Shown: piece by piece, positions 34,980 through 47,500 of the stretch
How positions within the stretch are numbered: the stretch's first letter is position 1
Layout: every line of letters starts with the position of its first letter
The notes under the pieces: model-generated
Told to the model about the DNA's origin: nothing
The model's input: the letters and a program-made list of their open reading frames with translations, nothing else
The model's database searches: none
Origin: Kwoniella bestiolae CBS 10118
Taxonomy: Eukaryota > Basidiomycota > Tremellomycetes > Tremellales > Cryptococcaceae
Direction: 5' to 3'
Assembly (NCBI RefSeq): GCF_000512585.2
Contig: NC_089241.1
Location: forward strand, 5,660,001-5,724,000
Length of the DNA stretch: 64,000 nucleotides
Program-made: the position numbers and the translations under genes

Positions 34980-37380
34980 ATGCTCGTCCCCCTCCTCAGA
35001 CGGACATCCAGGCAACCCTTCTCACCACTCTCACCACTCAGACCTCTCACATACACACGGCAATCCACCAGAATGTCCAGCTCATCAGCAACCATAACCT
35101 CAATTAACGAAGAGATCCTCTCCCTCCAAAACAGAATCAAGGAACTCAAAGTATCAAAGCAAGATGCCTCGGCCGAAGTAAACTCCATGAAAGCTCTCAA
35201 GGAGCAGCTCAAGTCCCTCACAAAGGATCAAGCGTCAGATGGTCCAGTGGCTTCGAACTTTACGTTGAAGACTCCCAAGGGGACTATCGACCATAAACCC
35301 GAAGCTGCCCTTCTGCGTAAAAAGATCTTTTCGACGCTGGAAGGTATCTTTTTGAAACATGATGCGAGCACTATTGATACACCCGTGTTCGAGTTGAAGG
35401 AGATCTTGGCGGGCAAATATGGGGAGGATTCGAAATTGATTTATGATCTGAGTGATCAGGGGGGTGAATTATGTAGTTTGAGATATGATTTGACTGTGGG
35501 TGAACTTCTCTCAAAAATAACATCATACCGTCTCTCCATCTCCATCTGGAATGAGGAGGTCCTGTCTGTCAGAGATTGAGGAGTTATTGGATCTAGCATA
35601 TACTGATATCGCTGCATGTTTCAGGTCCCATTCGCAAGATACGTAGCTATGAACGGTATAACCTCAATGAAGAGATACCACATTGGTAAGGTGTATCGAA
35701 GAGATCAACCGGTAATGACCAAAGGAAGGATGAGAGAGTTCTACCAGTGTGTGAGTTTACATCTATCCCAATTTAGCCGAACTACCTCAGAACCTTTGAT
35801 CATACCGTACTATATATGTGCGCTGATGCTGACTCCTGCCGCTGAATTAGGATATCGACATAGCAGGAACGTGTGATCCTATGGTCTACGACTCTGAGAT
35901 CCTCAAGATCCTCTGTGAGGCTCTGACAGCTTTGGACATCGGTCAATATACTGTCAAGGTGGGTTTCGGCTGCTCCCACATTCACCTCTCTCTTTCTCCG
36001 CATGGAAGACGATGCATGGGGAGAAGTGGGCTCACACACAAACTCGAACATAGATCAACCACAGAAAGATCCTAGATGGTATATTCCAATTAGCAGGTGT
36101 ACCAGCCGACAAGACTCGATCGATCTCCTCCGCCGTAGATAAGCTTGACAAGGTGAGTTAGATCAACGAATTTCAGCTATTAACCAGTCTTTCAAACATG
36201 AGCTGATGTGATATGGATAATTCAACAGTTACCATGGGCAGACGTCAAGAAAGAGATGACCGTCGAAAAAGGGTTGGACGAGAATGTAGCTGATAAAATT
36301 GGACAGTATGTCGGCTTGAAAGGTGAGTAAGGATACATACCATGGCATCACCTTATTGAGGGAACAAGATAGCTGATTATCTCGATCACAGGCCCAGGAT
36401 ACGATGTCCTCGAAAAACTGAAATCCGACTCGGAGCTTATGGGTATACCGCTCGCCAAGCAGGGTATAGACGATATGGAAATTCTATTCAGGTATTTGAA
36501 AGTGTACAAGGTGTTGGATAAGGTAATTCAACTTTTCCCATCCATAATCCTTCCTTCTCAGAATACCCTCGGATCAGCTCAAATCACCTTATCCACTTAT
36601 TCCCCTTGCTTACGTTAATTGTATTCCTGCCCAACATAGATGTCATTCGACATGTCTCTAGCAAGAGGATTAGACTACTACACCGGTATAATCTACGAAG
36701 CAATCCACGAGTCCTCCGCCCCTCCTTCCAAATCTACCAACCCCTCCGTTCCCCCATCTTCCGAGCTCTCCACCAAGACCGGTACCAAGCCCACCAAACC
36801 CTCCAAATCAAAGTCCAAATCCGGTTCTGAGGCCGTAGTGAATGAAGATGGGATTGACGAGTCCACCGTCGGGGTAGGTTCCATAGCCGCCGGAGGACGG
36901 TACGATAACCTCGTAGGGATGTTCGCCGAATCAGCCGGAAAAAAAATGAACGAGCAGGTTCCGTGTGTAGGTGTCTCCGTAGGAGTGGAGAGGGTATACA
37001 GTATAATGGAGATGCGCAGAAAGCAAACCCAAGAGAAGGTCAGGGGAAAAGAGACTGAGGTGTTTGTGTTGGGATTGGGAGGGATAGAATTGGAGAAGAG
37101 AATGGAAGTTGCAACGATGTTATGGGATAATGGGATCAAAACTTCTTTCTCACCCAAGGTGAACCCCAAGCCACCTGCGCAATGGAAACAGGCAGATGAC
37201 GATGCGATCCCCTATGTGCTTATTCTCGCTCCTAAGGAGTTTGCTGAGGGGAAAGTGAGGATCAAGGCTCAGACGGGTAGGGAGAATACTATCGAGGGTG
37301 AGGATAAGAATGGTGTTGAAGTGAAGCTGGAAGAGGTTGTGGAGTATTTGAAGGAGAGGTTGGTAGATCATAGAATTTGA
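34980..37380 (+). CDS. HTS1: Histidyl-tRNA synthetase, cytosolic and mitochondrial
   Basis: Class II aminoacyl-tRNA synthetase charging tRNA-His. Exons: 34980-35495, 35625-35750, 35851-35958, 36054-36152, 36229-36322, 36392-36522, 36640-37380; 604 residues. Residues 1-31 are Arg-rich and nearly free of acids (MLVPLLRRTSRQPF...), a mitochondrial presequence. An in-frame ATG at 35073 (MSSSSATITS) would give the cytosolic form, as in yeast HTS1, where two starts serve two compartments. A WHEP-like helical segment covers residues about 35-75. Catalytic motifs are YDLTVPFARY, motif 2 (YHIGKVYRRD...GRMREFYQCD) and the histidine signature ARGLDYYTG. A Ser/Pro/Lys insert (about residues 385-430) precedes AAGGRYDNLVG. 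The anticodon-binding domain ends the protein. Confidence 0.95.
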
Positions 37381-37539
37381 TTGTTAGTTTAGTAGGATGT
37401 GTATATGCAGAGACATGTTAAGTACTCCGATTGGCGATTATCGTGAACTTCAGGTTCAAGTGGAAGGGAAACAATTATAGTAGGCGTAGGTGCATTTTGA
37501 CATGCAGTTTGCATTAGCAACTCCTAGAGACAAGTGATA

Positions 37540-40500
37540 CTACCGGTACAAAGCAGCTCGCTCATCATCTTCACTCTCACTCTCACTCTCTTGCTCTTCC
37601 TCATCCGTCTCCTCCTCTGAAGTATCCTCATCATACTCCGGTACGATCGCACTTCTAGGTGGAGCAGTGACAGCCCTGGGAGCGGGCGGCAAATGATCGC
37701 TTTCACTCTCCGTCTCATCCCCACTCTCACTCTCACTATTCAAAAACGCATCCAAATCCCTGAACTTGCCTTTAGCCGCAGTAGTGTTCGCACCCAGATT
37801 GGGGGTGATACCACGAGGATACGATCCAGCAGGCGAAGAACCGACGGGTGAGATTCCCTGGCGAATCACATTTGCACCTTGGGAGGTGGTCGGGGGGATT
37901 GGGTATGTAGGTGTAGGCGCGGGGAGAGGTGTGGGCGCTTGGAGGTTCTCGAACTGGATTTATATAACAATGTCAACTGAGTCTCTTGAGGTTGAGAGAT
38001 ATGCGTTGCTTGAACATTCGGCCGTTCCCCGAATCCGAACTAGATATCACTTCTTCGTAGAAGAGAACAGAGGCAAGGGAAAGATCAGCTCACCTCTGAA
38101 TCCCTCAGGGACGAATCCGTAGGATCATCCGTCCATTCTGGCAACTCTTCGTATCCGTTCAACTTCCTTCCTGTTATTCTAGACATCGATCCCACCTGAT
38201 ATTCGCTCGCTTGACCTGATCCCGAAAACGCAACCATCAGCTATTGATCGGTCTCAATTTCCAATAGACAGAGATCAGCTGATTGGGACTCACGTTTCTC
38301 TGACGAGTCGCCGATCTCTCTCTTCCCCAGTATAACAACTTTGACTTGTTCCCTCCTCAATACCACTCCACCTCTATCTTCCTCTTCTTCTTGCCCATCT
38401 TCATCCTCACCACCATTTGGAGTAGCCGAACCCTTCTCATCCCTCACACCTTTCAACAGAGCATGCAAGAATCTCGCGCGATCCCTTACATCGTAGTCGT
38501 TATCATACCTTGCTAAGGAGAAGAGGTAGTTGCTCATAAGATTTAGCTGGCTCGCGGAGGGAGATAAGACTAGTAGTTTGGTAGCTAGAGTGATGATCTG
38601 TAGTTTCGATTGTGCTGACTGGTAACATGAACGCAACCCATATCAGCAAATCATACCATCAGAAGTGGGAGACAGCGACGGGACACAGAAGATAAACTCG
38701 CCTCATTTACAAACCCTTTAATCCCCTTCCGCAAAATATCAGGAACCCACAACTCGACACCTTCCCATCCCAGACCCTTCTTCTCAGATTCCTGAGATGG
38801 ATCACAAGCTGCGAACTGCCCTACTAGCCAGTACACCGATGCTCGGGCCTTGGGGTTGGTTATCCCGTCTAGCTGTTTCGCTAATTTCGCGACCAACTTC
38901 TGCGGAGAGGGGAGTGACGAAGAAGAGGAGGAATTGGTGGAGGAAGAAAGAATGACCGATTTGAGGACTATCACTGCTTGAGCTACTAGCGTGTCTATAG
39001 AGATTAGTTTGTCAGCAGATAGTCTGACTATATTGATGGAATAGCAGATCCATGGTGGAAATCGCAATCGCACTCACCTCGTTGACTTTTGAGAAGCCTC
39101 ATCAAGCTCCTTAACCCACTTGCGGCCACTTCAGGCTGAGTCCTGACTATATAACCAATAGCTTTGACAGCTTCTTCCCCGGTCTTCGATTCGGGGAATT
39201 GCACGTAGTGCTATGTATTTAGCAAGCAGTGAGCTTTCAACTCTCACAGCATCGGAGACTCATAACTCACCTTGAACTCCCTAATTGATACTTGGGCATT
39301 ATCCTTATCTACCAAAGCTACCAATGCACGCAACTTTGATTTCTGGATCGAAGCTGAGTCAGAAGTGTAAAGGAAGAAAGACTGGTGGTGCTTGGCGAAC
39401 AGCCACTATCCAACATGCTGTATCAGTTCCTGGCTTTTCTGTCATGAGCTGTGAGATTTATAGCCTCACAGGTCTCTCCTCAACCATCGAAGCGATTACA
39501 TCCCAAGTCAACGCGCTTATCTGCTCTTTACCCAATTTCTCATCGTTCGTCACCCCCGCTAATCTCAATAAGGGCTTCACCAGGAGATCTTGACTTATAA
39601 TCTTGTGCGCGGAAGGTGCGAGATGATAATATGCATTAGCAGTTGCCAAAACCACCGCTGGATTGCGCGACTGAAAGAGGGGTTTGATAAAGTGAAGGAG
39701 CATCGCCAGATCTTCATCGATTCCTGAGAACTCATCTTCACTCTCTTCTTCTTTCTCGTTCGACCCATTTTCGGTCCTGATGGGTGGTTGAGGGATCGAA
39801 GAAGGGTTGGTGGAACCGGAGTTGGGAGGTTGTTCGAGCATCATCCTTGCATAGCGGGTTAGTACGCCCAGAGCGACACTTTGACCCCACTCGTCTGCGT
39901 CTACTAGGAGCTTGATGATATGTCGGTAGTATGGATGTAGCAGATCCAATCTGTCCGGACATATCTCGATGAATGCTGTCAGGGTCGCTCCGAGGGTGAG
40001 AGGGGAGGGAGAGGATAGTAATGTTTGGAGGAGGGGTATTAGTTGTGGTAGGGATGTTGAATCCATTCTAAGCACAGGAATATCAGCTTACACGATACCG
40101 GAGCGTCTTGATTGGGGAAGCTGACTTACTCGTATACTTTGGCTAGACCACCTGCGACCGTCTTCCTTACCCAGGGATTACGGTCTGTCACTAGCTTCTT
40201 TAAACCCAGCATAACAATACCTGCAGGAGAGAAAAGGGTTAGATCGATAAGCTACGACTGAGCAAGAGACATCTAACCTTGTATGACAGGTACTCTGATC
40301 GATGTAAGTACCCTCAACGACATCGACCGGATCAAAGGCGAAGGGTCGGACAGGTCTTTCTGGAATGTGTTGATTGAGAGTAACAACAAATCAGAGTTTG
40401 TTGAAGCGCTGTCCTCTCTTTCATAAGCTATCTGCCCAGCGATCATTAGGCTTGAAACAGATGACAGACTTACAATCTCAACAGATATATATACACCAAC

Positions 40501-40832
40501 TTCCTAATCTCTATACTCTGACTGACAACATTCTTAACCACCTGAGCGAAGAAACTTTCCATGTCTCTTCCTTTCGAAATCCCAGCTATGATCCTCTTCA
40601 TACCTTCCAACCTCTCCCTCTCCACCCTGCTTTCCAGCAGCTTGGATATTTCCTTCAGTCGATCATCACTTAGGTCGTATGGTGTTGAAGATGGGTTAGA
40701 CCCTGCCAGGAGCGATAGATCTCTTGTGGTTTCCTATACACGACTTCCGTGAGCAGAGAAGACACGTAAGGAGGAAAGTCTTACCTGGAAGTTCTCGATT
40801 ATTCGCTGGGATAATCTGTTGAGGGCTGCCAT
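37540..40832 (-). CDS. APL6: AP-3 adaptor complex beta subunit
   Basis: An 849-residue large subunit of AP-3, which sorts cargo from Golgi/endosome to the vacuole. Exons: 40785-40832, 40474-40733, 40278-40408, 40140-40220, 39470-40077, 39271-39405, 39078-39210, 38702-38994, 38294-38618, 38094-38215, 37540-37953. The N-terminal adaptin solenoid is clear: SQSIEIRKLVYIYLLRFA, DPSPLIRSMSLRVLTSIR, DRNPWVRKTVAGGLAK, and SRNPAVVLATANAYYHLAPS. The C-terminus is a Ser/Glu/Asp-rich hinge (ESESGDETESESD), characteristic of AP-3 beta; a separate ear domain is not evident, so the protein is short compared with animal AP3B. The intron 38619-38701 has a GC donor. Start at MAALNRLSQRIIENF. Confidence 0.93.
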
Positions 40833-41328
40833 GTCGATCTGGCTCTGTGGACCATCTATCAGCAGAATGACAAAAGCTGAACAGATGCTATAGAGTGACT
40901 TTCGTATCCCACCAAATGGCTCATACTCATGCTCATGCACATGCTCATCATGATGACAGCATAGGATCTCTCGCTGAAGCGGGCATCGCCGACCAGGGAG
41001 CCCAAGTTAGTGAGCCTGATATCTGTCAGCCGTTCGGGGATCGCATCTCCGTTCCGTCGGGCATAATACAGGTGTCCAAAGGGAATCAAATTCAATGGGA
41101 CCGTGCATGCTTTCTTCTCAGGGTCAAGACAAAGGGGGCTATGCAGGAGGCCCGTGTGCTGATGGACGACTAAACACGGGGATAGCATAGAACAGGGAAA
41201 GGGAAAGGGAGAAATCTGTGCGATTAGGATTACTGTAAGATGATTAGGCTAATCTTGATAAGCCAAAGGATTCAAGGTAGGTGTACAAGGAGAGTAAGAT
41301 ATCTATCTCTCTTACTCTTATAGATGAA

Positions 41329-41335
41329 TATAAAA
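41329..41335 (+). promoter_or_regulatory. TATA box, probable INO1 promoter
   Basis: TATAAAA about 540 nt upstream of the INO1 start. This implies a long leader, consistent with the 93-nt leader intron at 41680-41772. Confidence 0.4.
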
Positions 41336-41679
41336 CGCCATCTAACAATCTTTCCCTTGTCACGATAACGCTCTCAACACGTTTTGGGGACTTTGACCAA
41401 GTGAACTACGAGTACACGTAAACACGAGGAATAATCTGAATTAGTTGCAACGTTTCAATCCAGTCTACGCAGACACCCCCATTTTTATCACAACCTATAT
41501 AAACAACACCCAAATCAATCAATTCCTTTCTATTCTTCTTTCTTTCTTCAATCCACTTCCTTCACTTATCTTTGCGTATAGCTCACTCGCTCTACTCATC
41601 TTCACACAATACCAACAACAGCCTACGGGCAAATATATATGTTCTCAAACAGTCTTTGCAGCGCTCACAACTCGTACCG

Positions 41680-41772
41680 GTGAGTGATTGATTGTCTTTC
41701 TACCCCTCATTCACTACCTGCACCCTTCAAAACACCTTGAGCATAAGCTGATATCATTTCGATGACTTGTAG
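41680..41772 (+). other. Probable 5'-UTR intron of INO1
   Basis: Donor GTGAGTGA, branch AAGCTGAT and acceptor CTTGTAG, with pyrimidine-rich flanks typical of leaders, 103 nt before the start codon. Layout equals that of coding introns nearby. It cannot be tested by reading frame. Confidence 0.65.
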
Positions 41773-41875
41773 CGGCATCAAACACACCGCCGCCCCAGCT
41801 TTAATATCGCTTTAATCACCTTCACTCTATCTTAGGGTATAAACAAATCAACAACAAACAAATAAAACAAACAAG

Positions 41876-44041
41876 ATGTCACCTACAGCACTTAATCCGA
41901 TTCAAGGTCATCACGACTCTTTCTCTCTCCCCGTTGCCAATGGTAATGGTCATGTCAAGGATGAGAGCAAAGTCCATGCGACCGCGAGAAGATCGCCTGA
42001 AGGTGGTTTGATCAAGGTCGAATCGGATTCGACCAAATATGAGGAAGAAGGTATCAGAGCGAAGTTCACCGATAGGGGCGCGGACGTCGTTAGTGGGTGT
42101 CATGCAGCTGTATTTTGCGTTACACACCAAGGATATATAGCTGATGGTTGAATCACGAGTAGAAGGTGCCGACGGGAAATTCTCAGTTAAGAAGACTGAG
42201 AAGAATTACGAGTTCTTCACCAAGTCTAAGGTTGGTAAAGTTGGGTGAGTAACATGTTCTTTGTTTCCAGTTCTTCCCATATCATATACATTAACATCGT
42301 CCCACCATGCCACACACCCTTCTGTACTTCAGATCCACAGCTGATCTTCGTTTTATCCCTATAGTCTCATGTTAGTCGGTCTTGGAGGTAACAACGGAAC
42401 TACCGTTCTCGCTACCCACTTGGCCAACAAACATCAGATCTCTTGGCGAACCAAGGATGGTCTTCAACAACCCAACTACATCGGTTCAGTCGTCAGAGCT
42501 TCAACCGTTCGACTTGGTATCGATCCTGAGACCGGTAAAGATGTGCACGTCCCCCTGAGCGACATGCTACCTATGGTTCACCCGAACGACTTCGTCATCG
42601 GTGGATGGGATATCTCAGGTGTCAACATGGACAAAGCTATGCTAAGAGCTAAAGTCTTGGAATGGGATTTGCAAAGACAACTGGTCCCTCACATGGAAGG
42701 TGTCAAACCTCTTCCTTCTATCTACTGTAAGTTCTTCGAACCACACAAATGAAGTGGATCATGAGCTTATCAGATACGAACCTGACTAGACCCCGACTTC
42801 ATCGCTGCCAACCAAGCTGATCGAGCGGACAACCTCATCCCGGGAGAAGACAAACAAGCTCACCTGGACCACATCCGAAACGACATCCGAAAGTTCAAGT
42901 CCGATAACGACCTTGATTCCGTCGTCGTCCTCTGGACAGCCAACACCGAGCGATACGCCGATATCATCGAAGGTGTCAACGATACTTCCGACAACTTGCT
43001 CAAGTCCATCAAAGATTCTCACGAGGAAGTATCACCTTCAACCATCTTCGCTGTTGCGTCGATCCTCGAAGGCGTTCCATTCATCAATGGTTCTCCTCAA
43101 AACACCTGCATCCCTGGATGTATCGAGTTAGCCGAGAAACACCAATCTTTCATCGGTGGAGATGATTTCAAATCTGGTCAAACCAAGGTGAAATCTGTCC
43201 TAGCTGAATTCTTGGTCAACGCTGGTATCAAGCCTCTCTCGATCAGTTCTTACAACCATCTGGGTAACAACGATGGGAAGAACCTGTCCAGTCAAAGACA
43301 ATTCAGATCGAAGGAGATCTCCAAATCTAGTGTTGTGAGTGGGATCCTGATTATTGCTTAGTGCATCAACTCTCGTAGCTGACGGCTGTGTAACCCTACC
43401 AGGTCGACGACATGGTAGCTGCCAACCACCTTCTCTACAAGACCGCTGCTGAACTTACAGCTGAGACTGGCGAAGTTACCAAGAAAGGTGAACACCCCGA
43501 TCACATCGTAGTCATCAAGCACGTTCCCGCTGTTGGCGATTCCAGTGAGTATTGTCATTCCTCTATGTTTCTCTCCAATCCAATCAATTTTCGTGTACTC
43601 CTGTGATAGAACGAAATCGAGGCTGTATAATCTACTTATGGACACTGCTGATATACATCACTACTCGCAGAACGAGCAATCGACGAATACTACTCCGAGC
43701 TCCTCATGGGCGGTCGAAACGTCATGAACATCTTCAACGAATGCGAAGATTCTCTCCTGGCCACTCCCCTGATCTTCGACTTGGCCATCCTCGCCGAGCT
43801 CCTCACTCGAGTCACTTACAAATCCCTCGACCAAGCCGAGGGTGAGGGTGCTCAAGAGCCCAAACCGCTGTACAGTGTCCTGTCTTTGCTTTCTTACATG
43901 CTCAAAGCACCGCTCGTCAAGCCAGGTACGGACGTTGTCAACTCTTTGAACAGACAACGAAACGCCTTGGAAGGGTTCTTGAAGGCTTGTTTGGGATTGG
44001 AGAATACCGGGGATATCCTCTTGAACACTAGGATCTGGTAG
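41876..44041 (+). CDS. INO1: Inositol-3-phosphate synthase
   Basis: Converts glucose 6-phosphate to 1D-myo-inositol 3-phosphate with NAD+, the committed step of inositol synthesis for phosphatidylinositol and sphingolipids. Exons: 41876-42092, 42163-42244, 42365-42726, 42790-43334, 43403-43544, 43671-44041; 572 residues. The NAD-binding loop is LMLVGLGGNNGTTVLA. Further family motifs are FVIGGWDISGVNM, PSIYYPDFIAANQADRA, VLWTANTERY, NGSPQNTCIPG, GGDDFKSGQTK and SYNHLGNNDG. The C-terminus is LNTRIW. The 40-residue N-terminal extension is low complexity. The first splice, chosen with a CTGAT branch and CGAGTAG acceptor, gives DVVKGADGKF. Codons are strongly biased, so expression is high. Confidence 0.97.
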
Positions 44042-44509
44042 TTCCCTTATACTGAATACTGCCTCTTGACCTCAGGTGTTGACATTAGGATAGGAAATGC
44101 TCGTGAATGCTCGTATACTTTTCGCTGCTCTTTTTGGATAGGGAATAAATAATCTTCGAAGGTACCATTTTATGTCTGATGCAGAAAACGCGTTTTACGC
44201 AACAAAAATGATCGGTCTGGTGCACATCGACAGCATTTCGAAGAACGCAAGTCATGATGTTTTCATTATGGATCATCTGTCTTCGTCGAGAGTCAAATGA
44301 AATTATTTGCCAAGGTACTATGTATGCATATTATGAGCAGATGACTATGATTGCTAGGATAACGAGAAATGACTACAACATGTTAGGAATACTTGTTACT
44401 TGGAGTCCAATGACGTACAGTCTGTCGAGGACGTTGGTATGCTACAAAAGTTTCGGAATGCAGCACAAGGGTAAAGGTTTTTGTGATTGTCCGACTTCAC
44501 CGCTTCACA
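44042..44509. other. Intergenic, convergent INO1 / SRS2
   Basis: 468 bp between two stop codons. It should hold both 3' UTRs. The two frames at 44085-44276 (-) and 44254-44523 (+) show no coding character. Confidence 0.5.
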
Positions 44510-47500
44510 TCAGCCCTCTCTAGGTTTCTTGCCGCTTCCCCACGGTGCAGGTCTCCCCATGCCCAATCTTTTTGTTCCCCTATTCAACCCTCCCGCACCA
44601 GCACCAGTGCCAGCACCTCCTCTTCCAATCCCATTACTCAAAGATGATACCGGAACACTAGGCAGTTTCATCCCTCCTCCCAACATCGGGCTACTCCCCA
44701 ATCTGGGACTACTCCCCATAAACGGACTACTCCGATCCTTACTCCCATGTCTACTATTACCCCCATTAGGAGGGATGGTCAACCCCGTATCAGGAGGTAA
44801 TCCCAAACTAGCCATAAGGCTTAGCGAATCCATCCCTCCCTTCTGCAACGAACCGATACTCGTATCTTTCTTCACCGGATCAGGCTGTCCAAAAGTGAAT
44901 GGTAATATATCTGGCATATTTTTATTGGCAGATTTGATCTTGACAACCTCTCTTTCCATTTTGGGTTCTCTAACACTCCCAGTGCCAGGTGCAGGTTGTC
45001 TTGATTTCCCAGAACCAGAAGAAGAGAGACCCATTCGAGCAGATGTGAAGCCTGATTGGACGGCTGAAGCGTAGGGGTTGGATTTCCCATTACCGTCAGA
45101 GGGCAGGGCGTACTCGTCCGTGTCGGAGGCCCAGTACTCGGCTGCTCGGGTGGCTTTGGTTACTTCTCGACGGGCGAATCTGTTTGAGTGTTTATCTCGT
45201 GGTTCGGGGGCGTCCCAGGTTGAAAGTGGTGGTGCTGCTCGTACACTATACCATGCCAGACATAAATATCTGACTGAGAGAACATCGAATGAGGGTAAAG
45301 AGGAACAGGGAAGCTTAGACCTACTGCTTCATTATCATATCCCTAGCTTCGTCTTCATCCGGATGAGGTCTAGCCAACATAGTGGACACGTATCGTCTGA
45401 CAGCTAGATCGATATCTGGTAGGGTGCTTGATAGTAATCCCTGTAAATCACACAAGATCAGTTTCGTTCACGAAGGTGGAGCAAGACAACTGACAGGTTG
45501 ATGCCTATTCACCATCCCCACAAATTCACTCGCCTCCTTGTCATTCTCTTCTCCACCCATCATCCGGAACTGACAGTGTGACATGGTCTAAACATTTTGT
45601 CAGCTATACATTACACTGTCGTGAGATCGAGACATGACTGACCAGGAAGTTCTGAGCTCTGGTCATAGCTACGTATAACAACCTCCTCTCTTCTGCAATC
45701 TCGTGAGCTTCGGTGCACCGATAAGAAGGGTAGGTACCTTGTTCAACTGCAACCGTCGTCAGCTAACGAGTCCTACGGTCAATCTGTCAATGATAGCTCA
45801 CCTGCAGGTATGAATACGACTGGCCACTCTAACCCTTTCGCAGCGTGAACAGTGGTGATGGTAACTTTCTGTGATCAAAGCGAAATTTCATCAGATCTGC
45901 CCACATCGAGTCGTGCGTCACACTCACAGGTTTATCTTTATCATCCTCCCCTCCATCCGTATCAGTCGACAACATCGAAGTTTGCAGGAAGAATGCAAGT
46001 GGCGTCATACTATCACCCCATCAGCTCAGCTCGTGGTGTTCTTTGACTCACCTTTCAGAAGCATTCGTCATCTCATCAATCATCTCCTCAGTCACTTTCC
46101 CCTTGACAGTGCCGTTAATCTGACTCCTGACAGGCTTGACATCGATATCTTCCTCATCACTCGACAAAATCTCTATCACTCCATCCTCCCCATTAATCGC
46201 TTTATTTTTTCCTTTCCCCTTAGACACAGACACTGAAGCAGATCGACTTCGACTCCTACTTCCATCGCTTGTCGATGATTGTCGTCGGAACAAGGGATGT
46301 AACCTAGCTTCGGTTTTTATCTTTTCCTCGGCCTGAGCGACATTCACTAGTGCTTCCACAGCCGCTGAACTGGCAGGCAGGAAGCCTTCTTCGGGTATTT
46401 CACCTGCCGAGAGCCGCGCTTGTTCTTCAGAGACAATCACACTGTATGATATCTACAACTGCATCAGTACTCGTCAAATTTAAGAAACGATTTGAAGAAG
46501 ACATACCAATTCCTGCACGTTCTCCCATCTAGAGTCGAAATCCTGCTGAGAAGCTCTCAAATACTCTTCATAACCCGTTTTTTCTATCACCAGTCTGATC
46601 AAATCCCCAACAGACGATCCCTATAAGAGAGCTACGTCAGCTGATGCTTCAGTATTCAGTAAGGAACAACCAGATTTCAACTGACCTTCTCCGCAGCCCT
46701 CCTCAATTTCCTGACAGCTCCTACAAAACTACCCAGATTCTTCTTGATACTAGCTTTCACTCCGGCAGGAAGTGGTTCTCCATCTATGATTCTCTCCGAC
46801 AGCTCCATCGGGGAGATTTTCATAGATTTGGCGGCATTGAGGAGGTCCGAGACAGACTATGATGACGTTAGCTGGGGTTGTTCATTCATGGCGTTGTAGC
46901 TCACCTTATCTCCAATTGATCGTTTGGGTACATTGACCACTCGGACGAATGCGGGCTGTAACACATGTCAGCTTATGCATCACACCAGATCACCCAAACG
47001 GTAGCTCACGGTGAAATCAGGATTATCCGCTAGTTGCAAATACGCCAAGAGATCCTTGATCTCCATTCGTTCAAAGAACTTGTGCCCCCCTACAATCCTA
47101 TTAGGTATACTATCTTTCTGTAAAGCGGATTCGATAACTCGGGAAAGCGCATTGTACCGTACTATTATTATCGTCAATACCGAAGCTAAGCAGAGTTGGT
47201 GGGCAACTCACATAGAATGGCAAAATCTCCATAGTTCAGTGTCCCTCCGGAATACGCTATAAGTCTCTTGATCTCCCATGCTATGAAACTCGCTTCTATG
47301 ACTGGTGTGCTGAATACTTTGAAAGTGACTGGTGTACTTCTCGGATGGGATGTGAAGAGGGTCTTCTGTATACGAGCGCGGTCTAATTATCGATCAGCTA
47401 GATCTCCATCGAATATCAGCCAGCTAGCCTACCTTGAGATACGACCGCATGAGCGGCCGAGAGAATAGCTCCTGTTGATCTGTAATTCTCTTCTAGGTAG

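Larger units (their letters stand above)
40833..41875. other. Divergent promoter region APL6 / INO1
   Basis: About 1 kb between two start codons. The INO1 side contains a TATAAAA and a 5'-UTR intron, listed separately. Frames at 40859-41188 (-) and 40895-41173 (+) are His/Met-rich artefacts of a CATGCTCATG-like low-complexity patch (40920-40955). I did not see a clear inositol-response (CATGTGAAAT-type) element. Confidence 0.5.

Noticed and set aside
38592..38641. GT-AG alternative to the GC-AG intron in APL6
   Set aside because: The intron would be only 38 nt and would insert about 19 residues foreign to AP-3 beta.
40859..41188. Opposed frames with Met/His runs next to APL6
   Set aside because: Produced by a CATGCTCATG-type low-complexity patch in the divergent promoter.
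44487..45074. Long Pro-rich plus-strand frame of 195 codons
   Set aside because: It is the mirror of the Gly/Pro/Ser-rich SRS2 C-terminus on the other strand. Spliced SRS2 explains the region.
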